10,118 nucleotides of DNA from JADKIH01 sp031411835 (GTDB taxonomy: Bacteria; Bacteroidota; Bacteroidia; AKYH767-A; 2013-40CM-41-45). Each line of letters opens with the position of its first letter. Within the stretch, counting starts at the first letter, position 1. The notes beneath the pieces were generated by a model. That model had not been told where the DNA came from, made no database searches, and worked only from the letters and a program-made list of their open reading frames with translations. The position numbers were made by a program, and so were the translations under genes. The stretch is taken from NCBI GenBank assembly GCA_031411835.1, contig JANOBV010000234.1:1-10118 (forward strand). The letters are read 5' to 3'. Positions 1 through 6,871 of the stretch are shown piece by piece.

Positions 1-98
1 TTATCGCGGAAAAGTTTAGCCTGATGAAGCATTTTGTCAACCAATGTCGTTTTGCCGTGGTCAACGTGGGCAATAATGGCAATATTTCTGATTTGCAT
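1..98 (-). CDS. typA: Translational GTPase TypA/BipA, N-terminal fragment (cut by window edge)
   Basis: The first 32 codons of a gene that continues past the left edge. The protein begins MQIRNIAIIAHVDHGKTTLV, which holds the GTPase G1/P-loop (A10-H-V-D-H-G15-K16-T17) in the form typical of TypA/BipA. LepA instead has HIDHGKST and EF-G has HIDAGKTT, so TypA is the best of the three. The family is a ribosome-binding translational GTPase of the EF-G/LepA superfamily, linked to stress and low-temperature growth and to 50S assembly. The ATG ending at position 98 is the only candidate start; upstream in-frame codons contain no ATG. An AAGG lies about 11 bases upstream. It is divergent from hppA. 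The family assignment is firm for such a short piece, but everything beyond the G1 motif is outside the window. Confidence 0.9.
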   Translation of the reverse strand, partial: MQIRNIAIIAHVDHGKTTLVDKMLHQAKLFRD

Positions 99-131
99 GA
101 AGTTATGTCGCCTTAGTAAGTTAAGCGGGCG

Positions 132-139
132 CGAAGGTA
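132..139 (-). promoter_or_regulatory. Possible -7 element of the typA promoter
   Basis: Read on the minus strand, TACCTTCG fits the Bacteroidota -7 consensus TAnnTTTG with one mismatch. It lies 33 bases before the typA start codon. I found no TTTG at the expected spacing of about 19 bases upstream; CAAA on the plus strand occurs at gaps of 14 and 25. The call is tentative. Confidence 0.35.
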
Positions 140-193
140 GGGATTTTCTGCGCCAAATACGAACCAAAATGGATTTCGGAATGCATTTATTGT

Positions 194-347
194 AAATCGT
201 GAATCGTAAATCGTGAATCGAACTGCTGCTTTGATAATAATGTGCTTTTTTTGAATAAATATTAGCTAAAATATTTATTTCGATTTAAAACCGAAAATTT
301 ATAAGTTACATTTCTATTCTCAAATTACGATTTACGATTTACGATTT
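194..347. repeat. Interrupted inverted repeat built from a 7-base unit (AAATCGT / ACGATTT)
   Basis: The left arm (194-220) is almost four tandem copies of a 7-base word, alternating AAATCGT and GAATCGT. The right arm (327-347) is three perfect copies of the reverse complement, ACGATTT. About 106 AT-rich bases separate them. In RNA the A/G alternation still pairs, as G-U. The right arm stops 4 bases before the -33 box of the hppA promoter. The 99-405 gap holds nothing else gene-like: only this repeat and the two outward promoters. Such ATCGTAAATCGT words are common intergenic repeats in Bacteroidota; their function is unknown to me. Confidence 0.8.
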
Positions 348-351
348 TCAA

Positions 352-382
352 TTTGGAAATATTGAGTATTAATATACCTTTG
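352..382 (+). promoter_or_regulatory. hppA promoter, Bacteroidota sigma-A type
   Basis: A TTTG at 352-355 and TACCTTTG at 375-382 are separated by exactly 19 bases, matching the Bacteroidota vegetative promoter (TTTG, N19, TAnnTTTG) without a mismatch. Transcription would start near 388-390, giving a leader of about 16 bases. The leader has an A-rich stretch before the ATG and no Shine-Dalgarno sequence, as usual in this phylum. Confidence 0.85.
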
Positions 383-405
383 CACCCCTTCAAAAATAGC
401 ATTTT

Positions 406-2877
406 ATGGAAAATTTCGTGTTCTTGATACCAATTCTGGGTATCATCGGATTAATTGTCATGTTCATTAAAGCATCTTGGGTTAAAAAGCAAGATGCCGG
501 TGATGCCAATATGCAAGAGTTGGCAGGTTACATTGCTGATGGTGCAATGGCCTTCTTGAAAGCAGAATGGAAAGTACTGGGTATTTTCGTAACGTTCGCT
601 GCTGTCTTATTAGCCTACTCAGGAACTATTCATGAAGTGAATGGAAAAGAAATTCACTCGAGCTGGATAATCGCAATCGCTTTTATTATTGGAGCTGTGT
701 TTTCAGCTACGGCCGGATATATCGGAATGACGGTTGCAACTAAAGCAAACGTTCGTACTACACAAGCTGCTCGTACAAGTTTGAAACAAGCATTGAAAGT
801 TTCATTTACAGGTGGAACTGTAATGGGACTTGGAGTTGCCGGACTTGCGATCTTAGGACTTGGTGGATTGTTCATTGCATTCCTAAATATTTTCGCAGGC
901 TTAGGTGCTAATACAGTTAAAACTGCAATTGAAGTATTGACAGGATTTTCTCTAGGTGCTGAATCGATCGCATTGTTTGCTCGTGTTGGTGGTGGTATTT
1001 ATACAAAAGCTGCTGACGTTGGAGCTGACTTAGTTGGAAAAGTAGAAGCAGGAATTCCTGAAGATGATGTTCGTAATCCGGCAACTATCGCTGATAACGT
1101 TGGTGACAACGTTGGTGATGTTGCAGGTATGGGCGCCGATCTTTTCGGATCATATGTTGCAACAATTTTAGCGACAATGGTATTAGGACAGGAAATTGTT
1201 GTCACTGATAATTTTGGTGGAATGTCTCCAATCTTATTACCAATGGTAATTTGTGGATTAGGAATTCTTTTCTCCATCGTAGGAACATGGTTCGTTACAA
1301 TTAAAGATGATAAATCGAGTGTACAAGCAGCCTTGAACTTAGGTAACTGGGCGTCTATGCTTATCACTGTTGTTGCATCCTATTTTGTAGTGATGTGGAT
1401 GTTGCCTGATGGCGATATTACTTTACGTACTGCAACGTTCTCTAAGATGGGAGTATTTATGGCCATCGTAGTTGGAACGCTTGTAGGAGCAGTTATGAGT
1501 ATCGTAACTGAATACTACACTGCAATGGGAAAAGCTCCGGTGAATTCTATCATTCAACAATCTTCTACAGGACATGCAACTAATATTATCGGTGGATTAT
1601 CCGTAGGAATGAAATCAACAGTAATTCCAATCTTGACATTAGCAGCCGGAATTGTTTTATCTTATAAATGTGCAGGACTTTATGGTGTTGCAATTGCTGC
1701 AGCCGGAATGATGGCAACTACAGCAATGCAATTAGCAATCGATGCATTTGGTCCAATTGCAGATAATGCAGGTGGAATTGCAGAGATGAGTCAACTACCT
1801 CCTGAAGTTCGTGAGCGTACAGATAATTTAGATGCAGTAGGAAATACAACAGCAGCAACAGGAAAAGGATTTGCTATTGCTTCTGCAGCATTAACATCAT
1901 TAGCATTGTTTGCTGCTTTCGTTGGAATCGCTGGTATCTCCGCAATCGATATTTACAAAGCAGATGTACTTGCAGGATTATTTGTTGGTGCAATGATTCC
2001 ATTTATATTTTCTGCATTGTGTATTCAAGCAGTTGGAAAAGCAGCAATGGACATGGTACAAGAAGTTCGTCGTCAGTTTCGCGAAATTCCGGGCATCATG
2101 GAATACAAAGCAAAACCTGAATATGAAAAGTGTGTTGCCATTTCAACAAAAGCGTCTATTCGTGAGATGATCATGCCGGGTGCAATTGCATTAATTACTC
2201 CATTAATTGTAGGTTTCACAATGGGACCTGAAGTATTAGGTGGATTGTTAGCAGGCGTTACCGTAAGTGGAGTATTGATGGGAATTTTCCAATCGAATGC
2301 CGGTGGTGCTTGGGATAATGCAAAAAAATCTTTCGAGAAAGGTGTTATGATCAATGGAGAAATGTTCTACAAAAAATCAGAACCACATAAAGCATCAATC
2401 ACAGGTGATACAGTTGGAGATCCATTTAAAGATACTTCTGGACCATCAATGAATATCCTAATCAAGTTGATGTCTATCGTTTCATTAGTGATTGCACCAT
2501 ACATTGCAGTTACAGGCGGCAGCGCAGGAACTATGGATGATTGTTGCAAAAATAAAGCAGCAATGGAATGTCACATGGGCAATGGACAACAGATGGGTAT
2601 GGGTTGCGAAATGGATGCAGATGGAAACTGTGTAATCGATTCAGCATTGTGTAATGAATGGTTAGCTTCTGGCAAACTTGACAGCTCAGCGTGTGTGAAA
2701 ATGGAGGGCAGTAAATGTCACGTTAAACACGAAGCATGCATGTCTGCTGAAGCATCGTCAACACATACTGATAACCATTCTTGTACACCTGAATGCATGG
2801 CTGCTTGTAAAGCAAGCGGGATTGACTGTGCAAAAGATGGTTGTCCGAATGAACATTGTGGAATGCACAAAAAATAA
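406..2877 (+). CDS. hppA: K+-dependent ion-translocating membrane pyrophosphatase with a Cys/His/Met-rich C-terminal extension
   Basis: Hydrolyses cytoplasmic PPi and pumps H+ or Na+ out across the inner membrane. The core (about residues 1-707) has the usual many hydrophobic segments (family: 16) and all PPi/Mg sites: D204-VGADLVGKVE, the EDD at 219-221, DNVGDNVGD from 230, D637-NAKK and GDTVGDPFKD (667-676). GNTTAATGKG (479-488) has Ala483 and Gly486, the K+-dependent signature; K+-independent enzymes have Lys and Thr there. The TM6 gating position normally holding Glu is G248 (DLFGSYVA) and A252 is also not Glu; instead TM5 carries E186 in GAES, as I recall for Flavobacterium-type H+ pumps, so H+ is the likelier ion. 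The last segment ends near 703 and an unusual tail of 116 residues follows. Family members usually end near the last helix at about 670-770 residues; this one has 823. It has its own promoter and terminator and is monocistronic. Confidence 0.97.
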   Translation: MENFVFLIPILGIIGLIVMFIKASWVKKQDAGDANMQELAGYIADGAMAFLKAEWKVLGIFVTFAAVLLAYSGTIHEVNGKEIHSSWIIAIAFIIGAVFSATAGYIGMTVATKANVRTTQAARTSLKQALKVSFTGGTVMGLGVAGLAILGLGGLFIAFLNIFAGLGANTVKTAIEVLTGFSLGAESIALFARVGGGIYTKAADVGADLVGKVEAGIPEDDVRNPATIADNVGDNVGDVAGMGADLFGSYVATILATMVLGQEIVVTDNFGGMSPILLPMVICGLGILFSIVGTWFVTIKDDKSSVQAALNLGNWASMLITVVASYFVVMWMLPDGDITLRTATFSKMGVFMAIVVGTLVGAVMSIVTEYYTAMGKAPVNSIIQQSSTGHATNIIGGLSVGMKSTVIPILTLAAGIVLSYKCAGLYGVAIAAAGMMATTAMQLAIDAFGPIADNAGGIAEMSQLPPEVRERTDNLDAVGNTTAATGKGFAIASAALTSLALFAAFVGIAGISAIDIYKADVLAGLFVGAMIPFIFSALCIQAVGKAAMDMVQEVRRQFREIPGIMEYKAKPEYEKCVAISTKASIREMIMPGAIALITPLIVGFTMGPEVLGGLLAGVTVSGVLMGIFQSNAGGAWDNAKKSFEKGVMINGEMFYKKSEPHKASITGDTVGDPFKDTSGPSMNILIKLMSIVSLVIAPYIAVTGGSAGTMDDCCKNKAAMECHMGNGQQMGMGCEMDADGNCVIDSALCNEWLASGKLDSSACVKMEGSKCHVKHEACMSAEASSTHTDNHSCTPECMAACKASGIDCAKDGCPNEHCGMHKK
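2527..2874 (+). other. Cys/His/Met-rich C-terminal tail of HppA (residues 708-823)
   Basis: A 116-residue segment in frame with the pump, holding 15 Cys, 7 His and 10 Met, against 4 Cys in the preceding 707 residues. Ligand pairs and triplets are dense: CC (713-714), MECHM (720-724), MGMGC (730-734), CHVKH (771-775), C793-x3-C797-x3-C801, and CPNEHCGMH (813-821). There is no hydrophobic helix and charge is mixed. M-PPases of known structure have both termini on the outer face, so the tail should sit in the periplasm. This composition suggests soft-metal binding (Cu, Zn, Ni, Cd) or a disulfide-rich knot. I recognise no named domain. Confidence 0.8.
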
Positions 2878-2896
2878 CTAATAACTAATAGTGAAT

Positions 2897-2926
2897 AAAG
2901 GTCCTGCTTCGACGGGACTTTTTTTT
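2897..2926 (+). terminator. Intrinsic terminator of hppA
   Basis: GTCCTG (2901-2906) pairs with CGGGAC (2913-2918), with one G-U, around the loop CTTCGA. A run of eight T follows (2919-2926), and the preceding AAAG extends the pairing into the T run. It starts 19 bases after the hppA stop, so hppA is transcribed alone. Confidence 0.85.
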
Positions 2927-2945
2927 GCCTTGCAACGAGTTAAGA

Positions 2946-3031
2946 AAAACACAAGAACACAAGTTCACAAAAGTCCACGGAATTAAATTGTATTTCCGTG
3001 GACTTTTGTGCCCTTGTGCCCTTAGTGTTTT
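2946..3031. terminator. Long imperfect hairpin between convergent hppA and folA
   Basis: A perfect 17-bp stem (2966-2982 with 2994-3010; CACAAAAGTCCACGGAA) closes an 11-base loop. It extends outward through mismatches and one bulge: GAACAC-type words on the left pair with CTTGTG and GTGTTTT words on the right, out to 2946 and 3031. It begins 4 bases after the folA stop. Read on the minus strand it ends in GTTTTTC, so it can serve as the folA terminator. The arms consist of repeated CACAAG-like words, a style seen widely in Bacteroidota intergenic DNA. Confidence 0.75.
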
Positions 3032-3035
3032 AAAA

Positions 3036-3524
3036 TCACTCTTGTATTCTACGCATTTCAAAAACCGTACACGCAAATTCATTCTTCTCATCTGCCGGAA
3101 ATTTTTGTTCTCCTAATATCTCCCACTCTTTCATATCTAGTTCCGGAAAAAATACTGTGCCTTCAATTGTTGTATCAATTCTTGTCAGATAAATTTTATC
3201 ACAATGAGGAAGTGCAGCTTTGAAAATCTCACCGCCGCCAAAAACAAAAGCTTCATTGTCATTCCAGGAAACTTTGATGGCATCGAAAAATGAATTCACT
3301 ATAATACATCCTTCCTGAGTATATCTTTTTTGTCGTGTAATGATAACAGTAGTTCGTCCGGGAAGCGGTCGACCAATACTTTCATAGGTCTTTCTTCCCA
3401 TGATCAGATGATGTCCCATTGTGAGAGTCTTCACTCTTTTCAGATCACCGGAAAGTTTCCATGGAAGATCATTTGCATGACCAATCACATTATTCTCCGA
3501 AACGGCTACAACTATTGAAAGCAT
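3036..3524 (-). CDS. folA: Dihydrofolate reductase
   Basis: Reduces dihydrofolate to tetrahydrofolate with NADPH, regenerating the cofactor oxidised by ThyA; cytoplasmic. At 162 residues it is a normal bacterial DHFR (E. coli 159). Landmarks fall at the E. coli positions: W22 and the acidic D27 in LPWKLSGDLK (20-29), T46 in GRKTYES, and R57 in GRPLPGR for the folate glutamate. The NADPH-binding FGGGEIF follows at 95-101 and YLTRID further on. The ATG ending at 3524 is only 5 bases after the thyA stop, so the two are translationally close and surely one operon, with thyA first. No internal promoter is evident. A long hairpin follows the stop. Nothing suggests the trimethoprim-resistant plasmid type. 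Confidence 0.97.
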   Translation of the reverse strand: MLSIVVAVSENNVIGHANDLPWKLSGDLKRVKTLTMGHHLIMGRKTYESIGRPLPGRTTVIITRQKRYTQEGCIIVNSFFDAIKVSWNDNEAFVFGGGEIFKAALPHCDKIYLTRIDTTIEGTVFFPELDMKEWEILGEQKFPADEKNEFACTVFEMRRIQE

Positions 3525-3529
3525 ATTTT

Positions 3530-4324
3530 TTATACTGCTACTGCACCTTTAATATGAGGATGCGGATCATAATTAACTATAGAAAGATCTTCAAATTTGA
3601 AATCGAAAATACTTTTCACTTCAGGATTTAGAACAAGTTTAGGAAGCGGTCTTGGATCTCGCGTCAATTGAAGATTTACTTGTTCGAAGTGGTTTGTGTA
3701 AATGTGTGCATCTCCAAGCGTGTGAACAAATGTTCCCGGCTTCAATCCTGTTACCTGAGCAACCATCATTGTGAATGCAGCATAAGATGCAATATTAAAT
3801 GGCACTCCAAGAAATATATCCGCACTACGCTGATAAAGTTGACACGACAATTTCCCATCGGCAACATAGAACTGAAAAAATGCATGACACGGCGGCAATT
3901 TCATTTTGCTTACTTCGCCTACATTCCATGCGCTGACGATCAGCCTCCGCGAATCAGGATTCTTTTTGATCTGATCGATCACTTCAGAAAGTTGATCGAT
4001 CTTCCGACCATCATCCGTTTTCCATGCACGCCATTGCGATCCATATACAGGACCAAGGTCGCCGTTTTCATCTGCCCAATCGTCCCAAATAGAAACACCA
4101 TTTTCTTTCAGGTATTTAATATTTGTATCACCTTTAATGAACCATAAAAGTTCATGAAATATAGATTTGGTATGTAATTTTTTTGTAGTCACTAATGGAA
4201 ATCCTTCGTTCAGATCAAAGCGCATTTGGTAGCCAAATACGCTTCGAGTTCCTGTTCCGGTGCGATCGCTTTTATCGGTTCCGGTTGACATTACATGCTT
4301 GAGAAGGTCTAAATACTGTTTCAT
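3530..4324 (-). CDS. thyA: Thymidylate synthase
   Basis: Methylates dUMP to dTMP using 5,10-methylene-tetrahydrofolate and releases dihydrofolate, which the next gene product reduces; cytoplasmic homodimer. Length is 264 residues, identical to E. coli ThyA, and the catalytic residues fall at the same numbers: R21 in RTGTGT (21-26), nucleophile C146 in LPPCHAFFQF, QRSAD with D169, N177 in PFNIASY, and H207 with Y209 in HIY. The protein ends in AVAV, close to the E. coli PVAI. The start follows a Bacteroidota -7 box by about 20 bases. First gene of the thyA-folA operon and divergent from the secreted protein at 4493. Confidence 0.98.
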   Translation of the reverse strand: MKQYLDLLKHVMSTGTDKSDRTGTGTRSVFGYQMRFDLNEGFPLVTTKKLHTKSIFHELLWFIKGDTNIKYLKENGVSIWDDWADENGDLGPVYGSQWRAWKTDDGRKIDQLSEVIDQIKKNPDSRRLIVSAWNVGEVSKMKLPPCHAFFQFYVADGKLSCQLYQRSADIFLGVPFNIASYAAFTMMVAQVTGLKPGTFVHTLGDAHIYTNHFEQVNLQLTRDPRPLPKLVLNPEVKSIFDFKFEDLSIVNYDPHPHIKGAVAV

Positions 4325-4343
4325 TTAGTATGAAATTAGATTG

Positions 4344-4351
4344 CAAAGCTA
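4344..4351 (-). promoter_or_regulatory. -7 element of the thyA-folA promoter
   Basis: TAGCTTTG on the minus strand matches TAnnTTTG perfectly and lies 19 bases before the thyA ATG. No TTTG sits at the exact 19-base spacing; the nearest, TTTG at 4370-4367, is 15 bases away. A short leader is implied. Confidence 0.6.
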
Positions 4352-4427
4352 CGGGAAAATAGAAGTCAAAGGATAAAAAGATATTAAGAACAGAGCTAAA
4401 ATATCAACGATATTCGGAAATGCAGAT

Positions 4428-4458
4428 TTTGGAATAATAAACAAGAATTCTATATTAG
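4428..4458 (+). promoter_or_regulatory. Promoter of the secreted protein gene at 4493
   Basis: TTTG at 4428-4431 and TATATTAG at 4451-4458 lie exactly 19 bases apart. The -7 box has one mismatch to TAnnTTTG. A leader of about 28 bases with no Shine-Dalgarno precedes the ATG at 4493. Its exact spacing supports it despite the mismatch. Confidence 0.6.
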
Positions 4459-4492
4459 CACGAGAATATTGCAAATCAGTTTGTAAAAATTC

Positions 4493-5533
4493 ATGAAAAC
4501 AGCGATCATTTTTTTATTCCTTCTGACAGCTCTAAGATTTGATGCGCGAAGCGAAACTTCTGTTTTTACCCTTGACTACGCTACCAATAAAAATAATAAT
4601 CCTTTTCAGGAAGTTAAAATAATTGATCTTCGTCCGAATAAAAAAGCACTCGGATTTGTTAAGACAGGAATCAATTACAAGCTGACGTCAATAACCTTTG
4701 AAGGAAATCTGCCAGACAGCCTCGTCAATTTTTTTAAAGCGGATAAAAGTAACCCTGAAAAAAACACTGATCTCATCCTGATACTGCATGAGTTTTTTCT
4801 CACTACTGCATCCACAGATGCTGCGCGATTCAGATTAAACTTAAGATGCTTTACAAAAAAACCTGATGGTAGGTATTCTGAAGTATTTAATGTTGATACA
4901 ACTTACAAACCTATAGGACTGAATATTGACAATAAATTATATCGATGTGTAAGCGAGCATTTCAAGGAGATTGCAGAAAAAACAGCTGTGAATGCAAATA
5001 AATATTTGTCAGTAGAGAAATCTTATACTTATTCCGACTTATCAGTACTGGACAGTTTAGAAAAATCATCTATTCCAATTTACAATTCTATTAATTACAA
5101 GCAAGGAATTTTCCTGAATTACGAACAATTTAAAAATAATACTCCGGAATTATACACTGTTAAAGTTGATTCTTCGAATTTGCAAGACATCAAGATTTAT
5201 TATTCAGATACTATAAAAAAGAAGGTGAAAAAACTGGACAACAATGATGTCTTCGCTATAAGCGACGGCATTTCGCTTTACAAAGCAACAAGCTTTGGAT
5301 TCTACAAGCTGATCAAAGAGAATAATAATCTTGTGTATGATGGACAAACTTCCTTTTTTATGCCTACTTCTGCTAGTGACGCTTCAGTATACTTCTTACT
5401 ATTCGGTATCGTAGGGAATGCAATCTATTTCGCTAATACAAAGGAGCAATCTATCTGTTTAAGATATCAGGTTGGTTATCTACGGGGCAATTCGATTCCA
5501 ATCGGAGTTCCGGAAACCGCAAATAAAAAGTGA
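4493..5533 (+). CDS. Secreted or envelope protein of unknown function
   Basis: A 346-residue protein that I do not recognise. It opens with a signal peptide (K2, then hydrophobic 4-14) and a plausible cleavage after ARS at residue 20. The mature part is polar, rich in Asn, Lys, Ser and Tyr, with no Cys cluster and no lipobox, so it is not an obvious lipoprotein. The first half (about 21-170) is predicted mixed alpha/beta. The second half has KQGIFLNYEQFKNNTPE and a DVFAISDGISLYK to FGFYKLIKENNNL stretch, like small Bacteroidota-only domains with a conserved FKNN[TN]P element, but I cannot name one. A hydrophobic stretch at 297-314 could be a membrane segment or a buried strand-turn. It is 71 bases before nupG on the same strand and may be co-transcribed. 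A start at the ATG at 4493 fits promoter and signal peptide. Confidence 0.85.
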   Translation: MKTAIIFLFLLTALRFDARSETSVFTLDYATNKNNNPFQEVKIIDLRPNKKALGFVKTGINYKLTSITFEGNLPDSLVNFFKADKSNPEKNTDLILILHEFFLTTASTDAARFRLNLRCFTKKPDGRYSEVFNVDTTYKPIGLNIDNKLYRCVSEHFKEIAEKTAVNANKYLSVEKSYTYSDLSVLDSLEKSSIPIYNSINYKQGIFLNYEQFKNNTPELYTVKVDSSNLQDIKIYYSDTIKKKVKKLDNNDVFAISDGISLYKATSFGFYKLIKENNNLVYDGQTSFFMPTSASDASVYFLLFGIVGNAIYFANTKEQSICLRYQVGYLRGNSIPIGVPETANKK

Positions 5534-5535
5534 AA

Positions 5536-5543
5536 TAGCTTTG
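5536..5543 (+). promoter_or_regulatory. Possible -7 element for nupG
   Basis: TAGCTTTG is a perfect TAnnTTTG, identical to the thyA box, but it lies 61 bases before the nupG ATG and has no TTTG 19 bases upstream. A second weak option is TTTG at 5553-5556 with TACTTCCG at 5573-5580. nupG may instead be read from the upstream gene. Confidence 0.4.
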
Positions 5544-5604
5544 AATGATTGCTTTGTAAATTAATTTTCGCTTACTTCCGACTTCAATCCAAAAACATAA
5601 TTTT

Positions 5605-6861
5605 ATGGGCATTAAATTCCGTCTGACGATTCTGAGTTTTTTTCAATTCTTTGTTTGGGGTGCGTGGTTGATTACCATTGGCACTTATTGTTTCAATGCG
5701 AAAGGCTGGACCGGAGCTCAGTTCGGAGCAATTTTCTCTACGCTTGCATTGTCATCTTTATTTATGCCAACCATTACAGGGATTATTGCTGACAGATGGA
5801 TGAATGCAGAAAGACTGTATGGGATTCTACACATTCTTTATGGGTTGATCTTATTTTATGTTCCCAGTGTCAACGATCCTGATACGTTGTATTATGTCAT
5901 CTTTGGAGCTATGATCTGCTACATGCCTACAATTTCTTTATCTAATTCAATTGCATATACCATTCTTAAAGATAATAAATTCGATGTTGTAAAAGTCTTC
6001 CCTCCTATCCGAGTATGGGGAACGATTGGTTTTATAGTTGCCATGTGGACAACTAATCTTACCGGGAGTAAAGCAAATGCAAATCAATTTATCATAGGAG
6101 GAATTGCTGCACTATTTTTAGGCATCTATGCCCTCACTTTGCCAAAATGTCCACCACAAAACAGGGGTTCTAAAAGTGCATCATTCCTCGATCAGCTTGG
6201 ATTAAGTTCATTTAAACTTTTTGCGAATTATAAAATGGCGTTATTTTTCCTATTCTCTATTTTCTTAGGAGGTGCATTGCAATTAACAAATATGTATGGC
6301 GATTCATTTCTCAATGACTTTGGTAAACTTCCTGAATATGCAAATTCATTTGTAGTAAAATATTCAACAATCATTTTATCAATTTCTCAGATGTCGGAAA
6401 CACTATTCATTTTGACGATTCCTTTTTTCTTGAAAAAGTTCGGAATCAAAAAAGTGATGCTATTCTCTATGCTCGCATGGGTTTTACGTTTCGGTTTATT
6501 TGGTTTTGGAAATCCGGCCGATGGACTATGGATGATTATCTTATCGTGTATCGTTTATGGTATGGCATTCGACTTTTTCAATATCTCAGGCTCACTCTTC
6601 ATAGAAACAAACACTGATTCATCAATTCGTTCGAGTGCGCAAGGATTATTTATGATGATGACGAATGGTGTTGGTGCATATCTCGGAAGCAAAGTGAGCG
6701 GCTATGCAATAGATACTTATTTCACGCATGAAGGCGGAGTAAAAGACTGGCATAACATCTGGCTTTCTTTTGCAGTATATTCTTTGATAGTTGCTATTTT
6801 GTTTGCTGTATTTTTTAAGCATAAGCATGATCCGAGTGAGGTGGCGGAAGTGGCGCATTGA
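5605..6861 (+). CDS. nupG: NupG-type nucleoside:H+ symporter (MFS)
   Basis: Imports nucleosides with protons across the inner membrane. At 418 residues it has the same length as E. coli NupG and similar sequence along its whole length, with about 12 hydrophobic segments. Family landmarks are FFVWGAWL near the N-terminus, FPPIRVWGTIGFI (R136, T140), LQLTNMYG (Q226, N229), SISQMSETLFILTIPFF (Q262, E265) and FDFFNISGS, followed by SSAQGLFMMMTNG. R136, the Gln/Asn pair and the Gln/Glu pair match positions that, as I recall, line the nucleoside site of E. coli NupG, offset by one residue after the first helix bundle. It lies near thyA and folA, which suits a nucleotide-supply role. It is followed by an 89-base gap with no clear terminator before the deiminase gene. 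The start is the only ATG before the first helix. Confidence 0.95.
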   Translation: MGIKFRLTILSFFQFFVWGAWLITIGTYCFNAKGWTGAQFGAIFSTLALSSLFMPTITGIIADRWMNAERLYGILHILYGLILFYVPSVNDPDTLYYVIFGAMICYMPTISLSNSIAYTILKDNKFDVVKVFPPIRVWGTIGFIVAMWTTNLTGSKANANQFIIGGIAALFLGIYALTLPKCPPQNRGSKSASFLDQLGLSSFKLFANYKMALFFLFSIFLGGALQLTNMYGDSFLNDFGKLPEYANSFVVKYSTIILSISQMSETLFILTIPFFLKKFGIKKVMLFSMLAWVLRFGLFGFGNPADGLWMIILSCIVYGMAFDFFNISGSLFIETNTDSSIRSSAQGLFMMMTNGVGAYLGSKVSGYAIDTYFTHEGGVKDWHNIWLSFAVYSLIVAILFAVFFKHKHDPSEVAEVAH

Positions 6862-6871
6862 AATCAATGAA

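Noticed and set aside
194..220. CRISPR-like or tandem-repeat array
   Set aside because: The repeat unit is 7 bases with no spacers; it is an inverted simple-word repeat.
999..1367. Open frame of 122 codons on the strand opposite hppA (also 654-875, 2073-2354, 2367-2549)
   Set aside because: They run antisense to a strongly conserved gene, their translations look like no protein family, and they are rich in Pro/Thr/Ile as expected for a reversed membrane-protein gene.
2520..2540. Sequencing frameshift or gene fusion artefact at the pump/tail junction
   Set aside because: The tail follows the last helix in frame through a short Gly/Ser/Ala linker, has sensible codon use and ends at a stop just before a proper terminator; no alternative pump ending is seen in other frames.
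2925..3116. Small plus-strand open frame across the hppA/folA gap, and its minus-strand counterpart at 2885-3091
   Set aside because: Both run through the terminator and long hairpin and into folA; the coding-like length is a by-product of the inverted repeat.
3668..4147. Open frame of 159 codons opposite thyA
   Set aside because: thyA is complete with all catalytic residues on the other strand; this is its shadow.
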